A stretch of 64,000 bases of DNA from CAIVAT01 sp037141055 (GTDB taxonomy: Bacteria > Bacteroidota > Bacteroidia > Bacteroidales > FEN-979), in NCBI GenBank assembly GCA_037141055.1, contig JBAXDH010000004.1, forward strand, positions 1 to 64,000, in the 5' to 3' direction. The position numbers and the translations under genes are program-made. How positions within the stretch are numbered: position 1 is the stretch's first letter; each line of letters begins with the position of its first letter. The notes under the pieces were generated by a model that was not told where the DNA came from, searched no databases, and saw nothing but the letters and a program-made list of their open reading frames with translations. This document shows positions 50,894-58,878 of this stretch, one piece after another.

Positions 50894-51520
50894 TCAGGCA
50901 TTGTCGATCAGGATACTCTCAATGGTATTGGCAACCCGTTCGATACGGTCAACGGCTTTTTCCAAACGTTCAAAAACTTCTTTCCATTTGATGATCATCA
51001 TGATATCATTTGTTTTGAAAAGATTGGCGATGGCAATGCGTGAAATATCGTCTGCCTGGTTCTCGAACTCATGGATCTGCGCACATTTATCCCTGATGGT
51101 CTTACTGTTCTTTTTTGTATTCCGAAGGTCTTTGATAGCCTCTTCCAGCACCAGGTTGCTGTTGTGGATGATCTTGGCAAATTCAAGCGTGTCGGGCTTA
51201 AGTTCTTCAATATCATAATAAAATAACCTGAAAGTTGCTGCATTCATCTGATCGGCAAAATCGTCCATACCGTTCACAAGCTGGTAAATCTGGTCGCGGT
51301 CAATAGGGGTGATGAATGTTTTATGCAGCAGATCGATGCACTCCTTGGCAACTTTATCGGCTTCCCGTTCGAGACGTTTGATGGCCTTGGTGGCGACTTC
51401 GGGATGTTTCTTCTCCTTTACCAGCGCAAGGAACTCAACACTGATCTGGATATTGGTACTCATCAACCTTTCGAAATAATCAAAAAAGGCATATTCTTGG
51501 GGGAGCAGTCCTCGTAACAT
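50894..51520 (-). CDS. DUF47 (PhoU-like) protein
   Basis: A 208-residue all-helical cytoplasmic protein of the TIGR00153/DUF47 family, opening MLRGLLPQEYAFFDYFERLM and containing ITPIDRDQIYQLVNGMDDFA and NQADDISRIAIANLFKTNDI, where acidic residues bind metal in PhoU relatives. It is paired with the PiT transporter in many bacteria and probably modulates it. Confidence 0.92.
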   Translation of the reverse strand: MLRGLLPQEYAFFDYFERLMSTNIQISVEFLALVKEKKHPEVATKAIKRLEREADKVAKECIDLLHKTFITPIDRDQIYQLVNGMDDFADQMNAATFRLFYYDIEELKPDTLEFAKIIHNSNLVLEEAIKDLRNTKKNSKTIRDKCAQIHEFENQADDISRIAIANLFKTNDIMMIIKWKEVFERLEKAVDRIERVANTIESILIDNA

Positions 51521-51586
51521 GGATGAAATTTATAAGTAAATAATGAGTTTAAAAACGGGTTGATTTAACAAAACGTTCAACCGTGT

Positions 51587-51594
51587 CAAAAATA
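51587..51594 (-). promoter_or_regulatory. -7 promoter element of the DUF47-PiT operon
   Basis: Minus strand reads TATTTTTG, matching TAnnTTTG, 67 bases before the DUF47 ATG. Confidence 0.45.
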
Positions 51595-51646
51595 GACAAA
51601 TTGGTGCAATTGAAGTCAACATGTTAACATCTTCTTATTATTTTCT

Positions 51647-51654
51647 TACTTTTG
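51647..51654 (+). promoter_or_regulatory. -7 promoter element of cca, fixes the start
   Basis: TACTTTTG matches TAnnTTTG. It overlaps a possible TTG start at 51652, which therefore cannot be transcribed from it, so the ATG at 51670 is the start. Confidence 0.5.
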
Positions 51655-51669
51655 AGGCCGTATCAAATT

Positions 51670-53094
51670 ATGGAAAAATTAACTCATTATCTCGAACATC
51701 CTGTTTTCAGTGTAGTCTCGGCAGTTGCAGGCAGCATGCAGGTGCGCGCTTTTGTGATCGGTGGATTCGTTCGGGACTTGCTGCTGCATCGCGACAACAA
51801 GCAGGACATTGACATTGTCGTAACAGGAAGCGGTATCGATTTTGCCCACCAGGTCGCCGAAATGCTAGGGGGAGATGTTCCGGTGAAATTCTTCAGGAAT
51901 TTTGGCACGGCCATGCTGAACTACCATGGATGGAAAATCGAATTTGTGGGCGCCCGGAAGGAATCCTACCGGCGCAATTCACGCAAACCGCTTGTGGAAG
52001 ACGGTACCATCGAGGACGATCAGAAGCGCCGTGACTTTACCATCAATGCCATGGCCATCGATTTGACGGCTGAAAATTATGGACTGCTGAACGATCCCTT
52101 CGATGGCATCGGTGACCTGGAGCGCAGGGTCATACGTACACCGCTGGACCCGGATATCACTTTTTCCGATGATCCGCTGCGCATGATGCGCGCCATCAGG
52201 TTTGCCACCCAGCTGAATTTCATCATTGAACCATCCTGCTTTGAAGCAATATCAAGGAATGCCGAACGGATTTCAATCGTCTCCATGGAGCGTGTTTCCG
52301 ATGAATTCAACCTGATCATCCAGGCGGCGGTTCCATCGGCGGGATTTCGGATGCTGGATGAATGCGGACTTCTTAAAATCATATTCCCGGAATTTTGTGA
52401 GCTGAAGGGCTCCGAAATGATCGAAGGCAAGGGACATAAGGATAATTTTTATCACACGCTGGCCGTGCTCGACAATGTTGCGCAGGTGTCGGATAATCTG
52501 TGGCTGCGCTGGGCATCGATACTCCATGACATTGCCAAGCCGCTCACCAAAAAGTTTATCCAGGGTACGGGCTGGACTTTTCATGCGCATGAATTCAGGG
52601 GCGCCAAAATGGTTCCGCATATCTTCAGGAAGCTGAAACTTCCGCTGAATGAAAAGATGCATTATGTCGAGAAACTCGTTCTGCTACATCTCCGCCCGAT
52701 CGTCCTGGCTGAAGATGTCGTGACGGATTCGGCGGTACGCAGGCTGCTGTTTGAAGCGGGAGACGACATTGATGACCTGATGCTCCTTTGCAATGCCGAC
52801 ATCACATCCAAAAACCCGGACAAGGTAAAACGATTCATTTCCAATTTCAACATCGTCAGGCAGAAGTTGAAGGAAATTGAGGAGAAAGATCAGTTGCGCA
52901 ACTGGCAACCTCCGATCACAGGTGAAGTAATCATGCAAACTTTCGGAATACCTCCTTCCAGGCCGGTAGGTATAATCAAGGAAGCAATCACCGAAGCCAT
53001 CCTTGAAGGCGAAATTCCAAACAATTATGAAGCAGCCTACCAGCTGATGCTCCGGGAAGGGGAGAAACTGGGGCTGGTTAAATCGGTCTTTTGA
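51670..53094 (+). CDS. cca: CCA tRNA nucleotidyltransferase with HD domain
   Basis: Adds or repairs the 3' CCA of tRNA. The 474-residue protein has the class II nucleotidyltransferase motif AFVIGGFVRDLLLHRDNKQD followed by IDIVVTG with its Asp pair, RRDFTINAMAIDLT, the DPDITFSDDPLRMMRAIRFA helix, and an HD domain (WASILHDIAKPLTKKF) after residue 270. HD-bearing versions may also act on 2',3'-cyclic ends. The start at 51670 is chosen because the -7 element overlaps an earlier TTG. Single gene with own promoter. Confidence 0.92.
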   Translation: MEKLTHYLEHPVFSVVSAVAGSMQVRAFVIGGFVRDLLLHRDNKQDIDIVVTGSGIDFAHQVAEMLGGDVPVKFFRNFGTAMLNYHGWKIEFVGARKESYRRNSRKPLVEDGTIEDDQKRRDFTINAMAIDLTAENYGLLNDPFDGIGDLERRVIRTPLDPDITFSDDPLRMMRAIRFATQLNFIIEPSCFEAISRNAERISIVSMERVSDEFNLIIQAAVPSAGFRMLDECGLLKIIFPEFCELKGSEMIEGKGHKDNFYHTLAVLDNVAQVSDNLWLRWASILHDIAKPLTKKFIQGTGWTFHAHEFRGAKMVPHIFRKLKLPLNEKMHYVEKLVLLHLRPIVLAEDVVTDSAVRRLLFEAGDDIDDLMLLCNADITSKNPDKVKRFISNFNIVRQKLKEIEEKDQLRNWQPPITGEVIMQTFGIPPSRPVGIIKEAITEAILEGEIPNNYEAAYQLMLREGEKLGLVKSVF

Positions 53095-53126
53095 ACCTTT
53101 TTTCTATTTTGTTGACCGGAATTTTA

Positions 53127-53134
53127 TATTTTTG
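53127..53134 (+). promoter_or_regulatory. -7 promoter element for the pRiA4b ORF-3-like gene and miaA
   Basis: TATTTTTG matches TAnnTTTG, 25 bases before the ATG at 53159. Confidence 0.45.
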
Positions 53135-53158
53135 AACCGGATTTTAGTTTAAGCGAAC

Positions 53159-53944
53159 ATGTTGATTTACCGTTTTAGAATAACTTGCGAGGAGCATGAT
53201 GGTTTTCTCAGGGAAATAGAGATTCAGCCGAATCAGACTTTTCTTGATTTTCATCATATTATGGTTGATTCAGCTGAATTGCTGCAATGCGACCGGGCCT
53301 CATTTTTCAAGACGGATAAAAAGTATATCAAGGACAAGGAAGTCTCACTCAAGGCGGAAAAGAGGCAGGTCAGGAAGTATGATGAGGATCTTGACCAGGT
53401 TGTTTCCGAATCGGTCACCCTGCCGCTGATGAAGGTGGAAAAATTAAAAAACTACATCGAGGATCCGCATCAGAAAATGATTTATGAATTTGTTGGCCGT
53501 GATTCCTTTTCGTTTCATGTCGAGCTGTTTAAAATATTTCCTTCCGACGGGTCCGTTTCTTTTCCGCGATGTACAAAACGTGTGGCGGAATTACCGAAGA
53601 AGGCTGAACAACCCCCTGCAACTGCTGATGTGCCTGTAGCCCCGAAGGTTGTTATTCCGAAGATCCCTCTGCCGAAAATCCAGGAGCTTGTCAAATTTGA
53701 TGATATCGTGGAAGATATGCAGGAGCTGGCAGCCATTGAAAACGACCTCGAAGGATTGATGGAAGAAACCGCCGACGAACCGGAGCAGGCCGAAACCGAA
53801 GAGCATGGTGACCATGACTTTTTATACGGGGAACATGATGAGCCTGAGGAGGATGAAAAAATCGATCATTTAGACGATTACGAGGATATTGAAAACCTGG
53901 ATAAGCGTTTATCCGGTTTTGACCGTGATTCGGATGACTACTGA
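53159..53944 (+). CDS. pRiA4b ORF-3-like (IS1096 passenger TnpR family) protein
   Basis: A 261-residue protein whose first 150 residues match the PRiA4_ORF3 domain pattern: YRFRITCEEHDGFLREIEIQ, TFLDFHHIMVDSAE and MIYEFVGRDSFSFHVELFKI. The rest is a Pro-rich linker and a highly acidic tail (EEHGDHDFLYGEHDEPEED). Although the family is named after a mobile-element passenger, no transposase or inverted repeats are near, and in Bacteroidota it appears to be a chromosomal housekeeping neighbour of miaA. Function unknown. Its stop overlaps the miaA start by 11 bases. Confidence 0.8.
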   Translation: MLIYRFRITCEEHDGFLREIEIQPNQTFLDFHHIMVDSAELLQCDRASFFKTDKKYIKDKEVSLKAEKRQVRKYDEDLDQVVSESVTLPLMKVEKLKNYIEDPHQKMIYEFVGRDSFSFHVELFKIFPSDGSVSFPRCTKRVAELPKKAEQPPATADVPVAPKVVIPKIPLPKIQELVKFDDIVEDMQELAAIENDLEGLMEETADEPEQAETEEHGDHDFLYGEHDEPEEDEKIDHLDDYEDIENLDKRLSGFDRDSDDY

Positions 53945-54848
53945 TGACAGGTTGCTTGTAATCATTGCCGGCCCCACGGCAGTCGGAAAAACATCAGCAG
54001 TAATAAGCCTTGCAGGGCTTTTCAACACAGAAATCTTTTCAGCTGATTCCAGGCAGTTCTACCGCGAAATGAAAATCGGGACCGCCGCTCCCTCCCCGGG
54101 GGAAATGGCCTCGGTGAAGCACCACTTCGTGCATCATTTGTCAATATCTGAACCGTATAACGTATCACGGTATGAAGAAGATGTACTTGCCCTGGCCGGG
54201 AAACTCTTCCCGGAACACCCTGTTTTGCTGATGGCAGGGGGTTCGGGCCTATACATCAACGCTGTCTGCCATGGAATTGACCAGTTGCCCGACCCGGATC
54301 CTGAAATTCGCAGGCAGTTGAAGGAGACCTTCACTGCGTCAGGAATCGAGCCCCTGCGACGCGAATTAACACTTCTCGACCCTGAATATGCCCGGCATGT
54401 CGATCTCGCAAACCCGGCGAGGCTTCTCAGGGCGCTTGAAGTTTGCCGGGCCACCGGGTTACCTTATTCCAGGTTGCGGACCAGCAGGCCGGTTCACCGA
54501 AACTTCAGAATTTTGAAAGTAGGGTTGGAACTTCCCCGGGAAGAACTGTATGAGCGGATCAATGGGAGGGTGGATGCAATGATGCAGGCCGGACTGTTTG
54601 AGGAGGCGCTTGCACTTTATCCGTTCAGGCATTTGAATGCCCTGAATACGGTGGGTTACAAGGAATTGTTCGACCATTTCGAAGGTCTGACCACCCTTGA
54701 ACATGCTGTTGATAAGATCAGGATTCACAGCCGGCGGTATGCAAAACGCCAGATGACCTGGTTCAGAAGCGACCAGGAGATAACCTGGTTTCATCCGCAG
54801 GAAGTGGAAAAAATGGCGGAGTTCATTCGCCGGAACAATCAGGACTGA
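53934..54848 (+). CDS. miaA: tRNA dimethylallyltransferase
   Basis: Transfers a dimethylallyl group to A37 of tRNAs that read UNN codons. The 304-residue protein starts at the ATG at 53934, overlapping the upstream gene by 11 bases; an earlier in-frame TTG at 53889 is unlikely. Motifs: LLVIIAGPTAVGKTSAVISL, the DSRQFYREMKIGTAAPSP loop and LMAGGSGLYINAVCHGID. The C-terminus has RRYAKRQMTWFRSDQEITWF. Its last 10 bases overlap the convergent kinase gene. Confidence 0.95.
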   Translation: MTTDDRLLVIIAGPTAVGKTSAVISLAGLFNTEIFSADSRQFYREMKIGTAAPSPGEMASVKHHFVHHLSISEPYNVSRYEEDVLALAGKLFPEHPVLLMAGGSGLYINAVCHGIDQLPDPDPEIRRQLKETFTASGIEPLRRELTLLDPEYARHVDLANPARLLRALEVCRATGLPYSRLRTSRPVHRNFRILKVGLELPREELYERINGRVDAMMQAGLFEEALALYPFRHLNALNTVGYKELFDHFEGLTTLEHAVDKIRIHSRRYAKRQMTWFRSDQEITWFHPQEVEKMAEFIRRNNQD

Positions 54849-55690
54849 CCGTTTGCTGAGTGATACACGATAAGCCCTTCCATGGGATTCTGTAGAATTT
54901 TATCGATCCTGATCTGCTCGGATGCGGCAGCCTCCATCAGGATTTCACGATAATAATAGGCAATGGAACCAACAAGGGCGACAGGCGTGTTTTGGAAGTT
55001 GTCATAATGTTTGATCTGCGCTTCGAAAAAAGCCAGGAATGAATCTTTTACGAGCCTGTGCACAAACGGGTGCTTCTGCCGCGGCTCCAGGAACTGGCTG
55101 AATGAGGCGAGGAACCTGTTGGGGGAGGGGCGGTTGTACAACGCATTGAGGATATCTTCAAGCGTGTAACCGAATTGCGCATCAAACGCTTTACGCAGAT
55201 CATCAGGAGCCTGTTTCCGGAGATAACTTCCGAGCCATTTTTTACCGAGGTACGAACCCGCCCCTTCATCTCCGAATAAAAATCCCAGCGAGTCAACCTG
55301 CTGGAATATGTTTTTTCCGTCATAATAGCATGAATTGCAGCCTGTTCCCAAAATTCCGGCAATGCCTTTCCGGTTGCCGAACAATGACCTTGCCGCTCCC
55401 AGCGTGTCATGATAAACAGAAATCTCCGCCTTTCTGAAGAAAATGCGGATGGCATCCCTGACCATGGCATCATTTTTTTCGGTGGAGCACCCGGCTCCGT
55501 AAAAATGAACCTCCTTCACATGATCGCCGACAATGAATGGCGCCAGGTCCGCCATCAGCAACGCCTCAATGCTTTCGGATGTATGGAAATAGGGATTTAA
55601 CCCGTTTGTCGCAATGTTTTTCTTTACGGTTCCCGATTCCATCAAAACCCATGTTGTTTTCGTCGAACCGCTGTCAGCAATAAGTTTCAT
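54839..55690 (-). CDS. BadF/BadG-type ATPase, N-acetylglucosamine kinase-like
   Basis: A 283-residue ASKHA-fold kinase. The phosphate-1 motif IADSGSTKTTWVL opens the protein; GIAGILGTGCNSCYYDGKN and SLGFLFGDEGAGSYLGKKWL follow, a pattern typical of Bacteroidota N-acetylglucosamine kinases and of MurK-like enzymes that phosphorylate amino sugars in peptidoglycan recycling. Exact substrate not certain. It is the last gene of the minus-strand set that includes the DUF3108 protein and the permease. Confidence 0.85.
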   Translation of the reverse strand: MKLIADSGSTKTTWVLMESGTVKKNIATNGLNPYFHTSESIEALLMADLAPFIVGDHVKEVHFYGAGCSTEKNDAMVRDAIRIFFRKAEISVYHDTLGAARSLFGNRKGIAGILGTGCNSCYYDGKNIFQQVDSLGFLFGDEGAGSYLGKKWLGSYLRKQAPDDLRKAFDAQFGYTLEDILNALYNRPSPNRFLASFSQFLEPRQKHPFVHRLVKDSFLAFFEAQIKHYDNFQNTPVALVGSIAYYYREILMEAAASEQIRIDKILQNPMEGLIVYHSANGQS

Positions 55691-55712
55691 AAAATTAATT
55701 TAAATGTTTATT

Positions 55713-55736
55713 CGCCTGTCCGCCTGTCCGCCCATC
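55713..55736. repeat. Octamer tandem repeat at the DUF3108 stop
   Basis: CGCCTGTC, CGCCTGTC and CGCCCATC are three back-to-back 8-base units that end exactly at the stop codon of the DUF3108 gene, in the same position relative to a gene as the arrays at 11399, 43743 and 48340. Confidence 0.6.
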
Positions 55737-56644
55737 TACCTCTCCACCGCACTCATTGCATTCCTCAGCCCTTTCGCATCCTTCAGGTAGGCTTTCACGG
55801 TCCCGACAATGATCTTCGCCTCGATATAAACCGGAACTTTATTCAAATCATCGGTGACCCAAACCAATACATCCTCGTCGCCCTTGAATATCGTACCCTG
55901 GACCATCCTGGCTGCAAATTTCACGCACCTGTAGCGTTTGCCGTCTGTCGACTCGATGGTTTCCTTCCCGAGATGCCTGATGTTGATGTCAAAATAGGCA
56001 TCGTCGATGAGAACTTTAACCTGTTTTGTTGTGTTGGGCGCCATGGACGAAATGTCAAGGGTTCGTGTGTAATAAACGGCGGAAAGCATGTCGAAGGCAC
56101 AGGAGCGAAGCGGCAGGGTGTCGGTGCGCTGGGGATTGTTGTTGCTCCTGGTATTGGCGATAACTTTTTGCGCATTGTAGTCGAAAGTAAGGGTATTCAG
56201 CAAGGTGTATCCCCCTTCGTAAACCATTCGGCGAAAGTCGTGTGACCTGAAGGTTACGGGGTCGATCCAGGAGTCAAAGTAGTCGCGAACCTTGAAAAGG
56301 ATGTCGTAGGAGATGAATGATCTGCCGGTTCCTTTCAGATGCCAGGAAGGCTTTCCCTGCCATGATTCGTTTGTTACGGAAAAGGTGACTAATCCCGCAT
56401 CGACCCACACGGGGCCCCAGTTGTAGGAGACTGTGTACCTGATCTGCTCCCCGTCGCCGAATGTGGTATTTACGGGCTGGCATTGCGGCAATGCGCTCTG
56501 AGGGAAAATTATTCCTGCGAGTAATAGCAAAAAAAGACCCCAACCCCCAGACCCCTTCCCCAACAAGGCAAGGGGAGAAAGTCCCTCCCTTTTTGGGGAG
56601 GGATTCAGGGTGGGGTAAGGAAAATATTTCAGATATGGTATCAC
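55736..56644 (-). CDS. DUF3108 secreted protein, with repeat-derived N-terminus
   Basis: A 302-residue predicted exported protein. The DUF3108 body (from about residue 60) includes GDGEQIRYTVSYNWGPVWVD, RSFISYDILFKVRDYFDSWI, LRSCAFDMLSAVYYTRTLD and EDVLVWVTDDLNKVPVYIEA. The start is a GTG at 56644 overlapping the permease stop as GTGA. Residues about 10-36 (YPTLNPSPKREGLSPLALLG and on) are translated from a palindromic repeat; the signal-peptide core LFLLLLAGIIFP follows directly. The true start may lie elsewhere or this may be an N-terminal extension gained by repeat insertion. Function unknown. Confidence 0.8.
   Translation of the reverse strand: MIPYLKYFPYPTLNPSPKREGLSPLALLGKGSGGWGLFLLLLAGIIFPQSALPQCQPVNTTFGDGEQIRYTVSYNWGPVWVDAGLVTFSVTNESWQGKPSWHLKGTGRSFISYDILFKVRDYFDSWIDPVTFRSHDFRRMVYEGGYTLLNTLTFDYNAQKVIANTRSNNNPQRTDTLPLRSCAFDMLSAVYYTRTLDISSMAPNTTKQVKVLIDDAYFDINIRHLGKETIESTDGKRYRCVKFAARMVQGTIFKGDEDVLVWVTDDLNKVPVYIEAKIIVGTVKAYLKDAKGLRNAMSAVER
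56537..56616. repeat. GC-rich palindromic repeat inside the DUF3108 coding start
   Basis: Nested stems are visible: TCCCTCCC pairs with GGGAGGGA, CCCCTT with AAGGGG, and the outer ACCCCAACCC nearly pairs with GGGTGGGGT. The sequence is of the ACCCCAACCCCCAGACCCC type that I recall as a dispersed repeat in Bacteroidota. It is read in frame as part of the N-terminus of the DUF3108 protein. Confidence 0.65.
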
Positions 56645-58071
56645 TTTTTATTCCATAAAAAATAAACCGGAATCCCAAGCAAAACGATAATTAATCCAGG
56701 CCAGGTATATCCGGGCTTATAAATAAACAGGATGACCATCACGATCAACGCGAGGATGATATATGCCAAAGGAATAACCGGATAACCAAATGCTTTGTAA
56801 GGGCGCTCAAGGTCGGGCTTTGTCATTCGCAGGCGGAATAATCCCAGGATGGTGAGAACGTAAAAAATAAGGACCGCAAATACAACATAATCAAGCAATT
56901 GTCCGTATGTGCCAGAAAGACACAACAATCCTGCCCATATGCCCTGGATAATCAACCCGGTGGCAGGCACTCCGTTTTCATTCAGGGTTCCAACCTTTTT
57001 AAAGAAAATACCGTCTTTCGACATGGCATAATAAACGCGCGCGCCGGCAAGGATAAGCCCGTTGTTGCAACCAAATGTGGAAATAACGATGAAAGCAGCC
57101 ATGATGAGCACCGCATAATTTCCGAATACGCCCGAAATCGCAGCGGTAGCCAGCCTGTCATTGAGTGCATACTGCATTCCCCTGGAGGCAATTTCTGCTC
57201 CTTCCGGTGCCCCCCGTACCGGCAAAACGGTGATATAGACAATGTTTGCAAGAAGATACAGGATTGTAACGATCATGGTGCCCAGAAACAGGCTTAGCGG
57301 GATGTTTTTCCTGGGATTGATCACTTCCCCGGCAGTGAAGGTGATGTTGTTCCATGCATCCGACGAGAAAAGGCTTCCTACCATTGCCATTCCGACAGCG
57401 GCCAGCAGGGCCATGCCTGCGAGGGGGATGTCCTGGCCCCCGTTTCCTTCCCGCTCAGGATTCCAGAAAATTAATTTATTGGTGCTGATTGCCTCATGAT
57501 TTGTGGCAAATCCTAATCCTATGACAATAAATAAGACAAGCAGGATGAATTTTCCGGAAGTAAAAGCATTCTGAATTTTTTTTCCTTCCTGGATGCCCCT
57601 GGTATTTACCCAGGTTAAAAACGCGATGGAACTGATGGCAACAAGTTGCACCGGGCCGAATTTAAAAAAACCAGCCTTGAACCAGATGATGTTTTCTGAG
57701 ACCGACGGGATTAAAACACCGGAAAATTTCGCAAAGGCCATGCCTACTGCCGCAATGGTCCCCGTTTGAATAACCAGGAAGAGTGTCCATCCATAGAGGA
57801 AGCCGGTCAGTGGATTGTAGGCTTCCTTCAGGTAAACATACTGACCACCGGCTTTGGGAAACATTCCGGCCAGTTCCCCGTAGCTGAGGGCGGCGAATAC
57901 TGTCATGAAACCGGTGATGATCCACACCATCATGAGCCATCCTGGTGAACCAACCATTCGTGCAATGTCGGCACTGACAATGAATATCCCGGAACCGATC
58001 ATCGAGCCCACAACAATGGCGGTGGAGTCGAAAAGGTTTAGTCTTCGTTGAAATGAATTCTCTTCAATCAT
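56641..58071 (-). CDS. amino acid permease, APC superfamily
   Basis: A 476-residue inner-membrane transporter with 12 predicted helices. The first helix has the family motif TAIVVGSMIGSGIFIVSADI; later FPKAGGQYVYLKEAYNPLTG and AYNPLTGFLYGWTLFLVIQ are typical of LAT/APC exchangers. Substrate unknown, probably a neutral amino acid. Its ATG overlaps the stop of the response regulator gene (ATGA) and its stop overlaps the GTG of the DUF3108 gene, so all three are translationally coupled. Confidence 0.9.
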   Translation of the reverse strand: MIEENSFQRRLNLFDSTAIVVGSMIGSGIFIVSADIARMVGSPGWLMMVWIITGFMTVFAALSYGELAGMFPKAGGQYVYLKEAYNPLTGFLYGWTLFLVIQTGTIAAVGMAFAKFSGVLIPSVSENIIWFKAGFFKFGPVQLVAISSIAFLTWVNTRGIQEGKKIQNAFTSGKFILLVLFIVIGLGFATNHEAISTNKLIFWNPEREGNGGQDIPLAGMALLAAVGMAMVGSLFSSDAWNNITFTAGEVINPRKNIPLSLFLGTMIVTILYLLANIVYITVLPVRGAPEGAEIASRGMQYALNDRLATAAISGVFGNYAVLIMAAFIVISTFGCNNGLILAGARVYYAMSKDGIFFKKVGTLNENGVPATGLIIQGIWAGLLCLSGTYGQLLDYVVFAVLIFYVLTILGLFRLRMTKPDLERPYKAFGYPVIPLAYIILALIVMVILFIYKPGYTWPGLIIVLLGIPVYFLWNKK

Positions 58072-58457
58072 ATCGATAAATCTTTGATCATTGCCGCTAT
58101 TTTTCCGAATGCCTCCCCGTCCTTTACCACATACTGCTCGGCTCCTTTTTGGATTGTTTGAAGAGCAATTGCATACCGTTCCTGGCTGGAAAGCATGATA
58201 ACATGTAAGCCAGGATAATGCTTTTTGATGACCTGTAATATTTCCATCCCGTTGGCAGCATCTTTTTGGACGCTATTCAGGTAATAGTCGAGAATGATCA
58301 GATCCGGTTTTTCTGCGAGATGGCTGAGACACTCTTCCCCAGTGTTGAAAACATGGATCTGATGCGGGGTTTTCCGGGTGAGAAAATCTGTAAGCGCATC
58401 CGTAAGCATTGTATCATCATCTACAATGAATATTTTTTTCGGTGTTTCTAATTCCAT
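58068..58457 (-). CDS. response regulator, receiver domain only
   Basis: A 129-residue stand-alone receiver: KIFIVDDDTMLTDALTDFLT, phospho-acceptor Asp57 in LIILDYYLNSVQKDAANG, VIMLSSQERYAIALQTI and EQYVVKDGEAF with the conserved Lys. No output domain. It follows an HPt-like gene after 42 bases and overlaps the permease start by 4 bases. Confidence 0.88.
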   Translation of the reverse strand: MELETPKKIFIVDDDTMLTDALTDFLTRKTPHQIHVFNTGEECLSHLAEKPDLIILDYYLNSVQKDAANGMEILQVIKKHYPGLHVIMLSSQERYAIALQTIQKGAEQYVVKDGEAFGKIAAMIKDLSI

Positions 58458-58499
58458 ATCAGTTTTTTTACAAAAATAGCAAATAAAAAAAAATACCTT

Positions 58500-58790
58500 C
58501 TAAGATAATTCACAGATGGCCTGCTCTATATCAACCAATATGCCTCTGATTTCAGATACCAGGCTTTGGGAGGCGGACCCGCTTCTGTATTGCTGTTCCA
58601 CACTGACAGACATGATACCTGTGTTTTTCATGCACATCATGATGAATTTTGTTTTAAAGCCATGAAACTGGTCGGCAACGCATGTGAAATCATCCACAGC
58701 GAGGGCAGTGTTAATTTTTTCAAAAAGGATAGGGGCGGATGTTAAAAACATCGTGATGTATTTGTTCATTTTCTCAGTGTCGTTTTTCAA
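58500..58790 (-). CDS. HPt-like domain protein
   Basis: A 96-residue all-helical protein. It contains an HPt-like signature, VADQFHGFKTKFIMMCMKN, with His43 as the likely phospho-acceptor, preceded by MFLTSAPILFEKINTALAVD, which matches the usual HPt helix. The start is a TTG at 58790, favoured because the helix before it is conserved; an ATG at 58769 is the alternative. It lies upstream of a stand-alone receiver gene and divergent from a large histidine kinase. Confidence 0.6.
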   Translation of the reverse strand: MKNDTEKMNKYITMFLTSAPILFEKINTALAVDDFTCVADQFHGFKTKFIMMCMKNTGIMSVSVEQQYRSGSASQSLVSEIRGILVDIEQAICELS

Positions 58791-58816
58791 GGTTCAGGCA
58801 TTCAATCTCACTATCT

Positions 58817-58824
58817 CAAATATA
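58817..58824 (-). promoter_or_regulatory. -7 promoter element of the HPt-receiver-permease operon
   Basis: Minus strand reads TATATTTG, matching TAnnTTTG, 27 bases before the TTG start at 58790. Confidence 0.45.
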
Positions 58825-58878
58825 ATTTGTATTAGTTGTCTGTATGTTGTATTTTTATTCTTTGAAAAGGAATATCAT

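Noticed and set aside
53159..53944. Insertion-sequence passenger gene, suggesting a mobile element
   Set aside because: Only the family name points to an element; there is no transposase, terminal repeat or target duplication nearby, and the gene is coupled to miaA.
58684..58878. Membrane-like N-terminal extension of the PAS kinase
   Set aside because: It would overlap the divergent HPt gene and the intergenic promoter; the ATG at 58879 starts the conserved coiled region.
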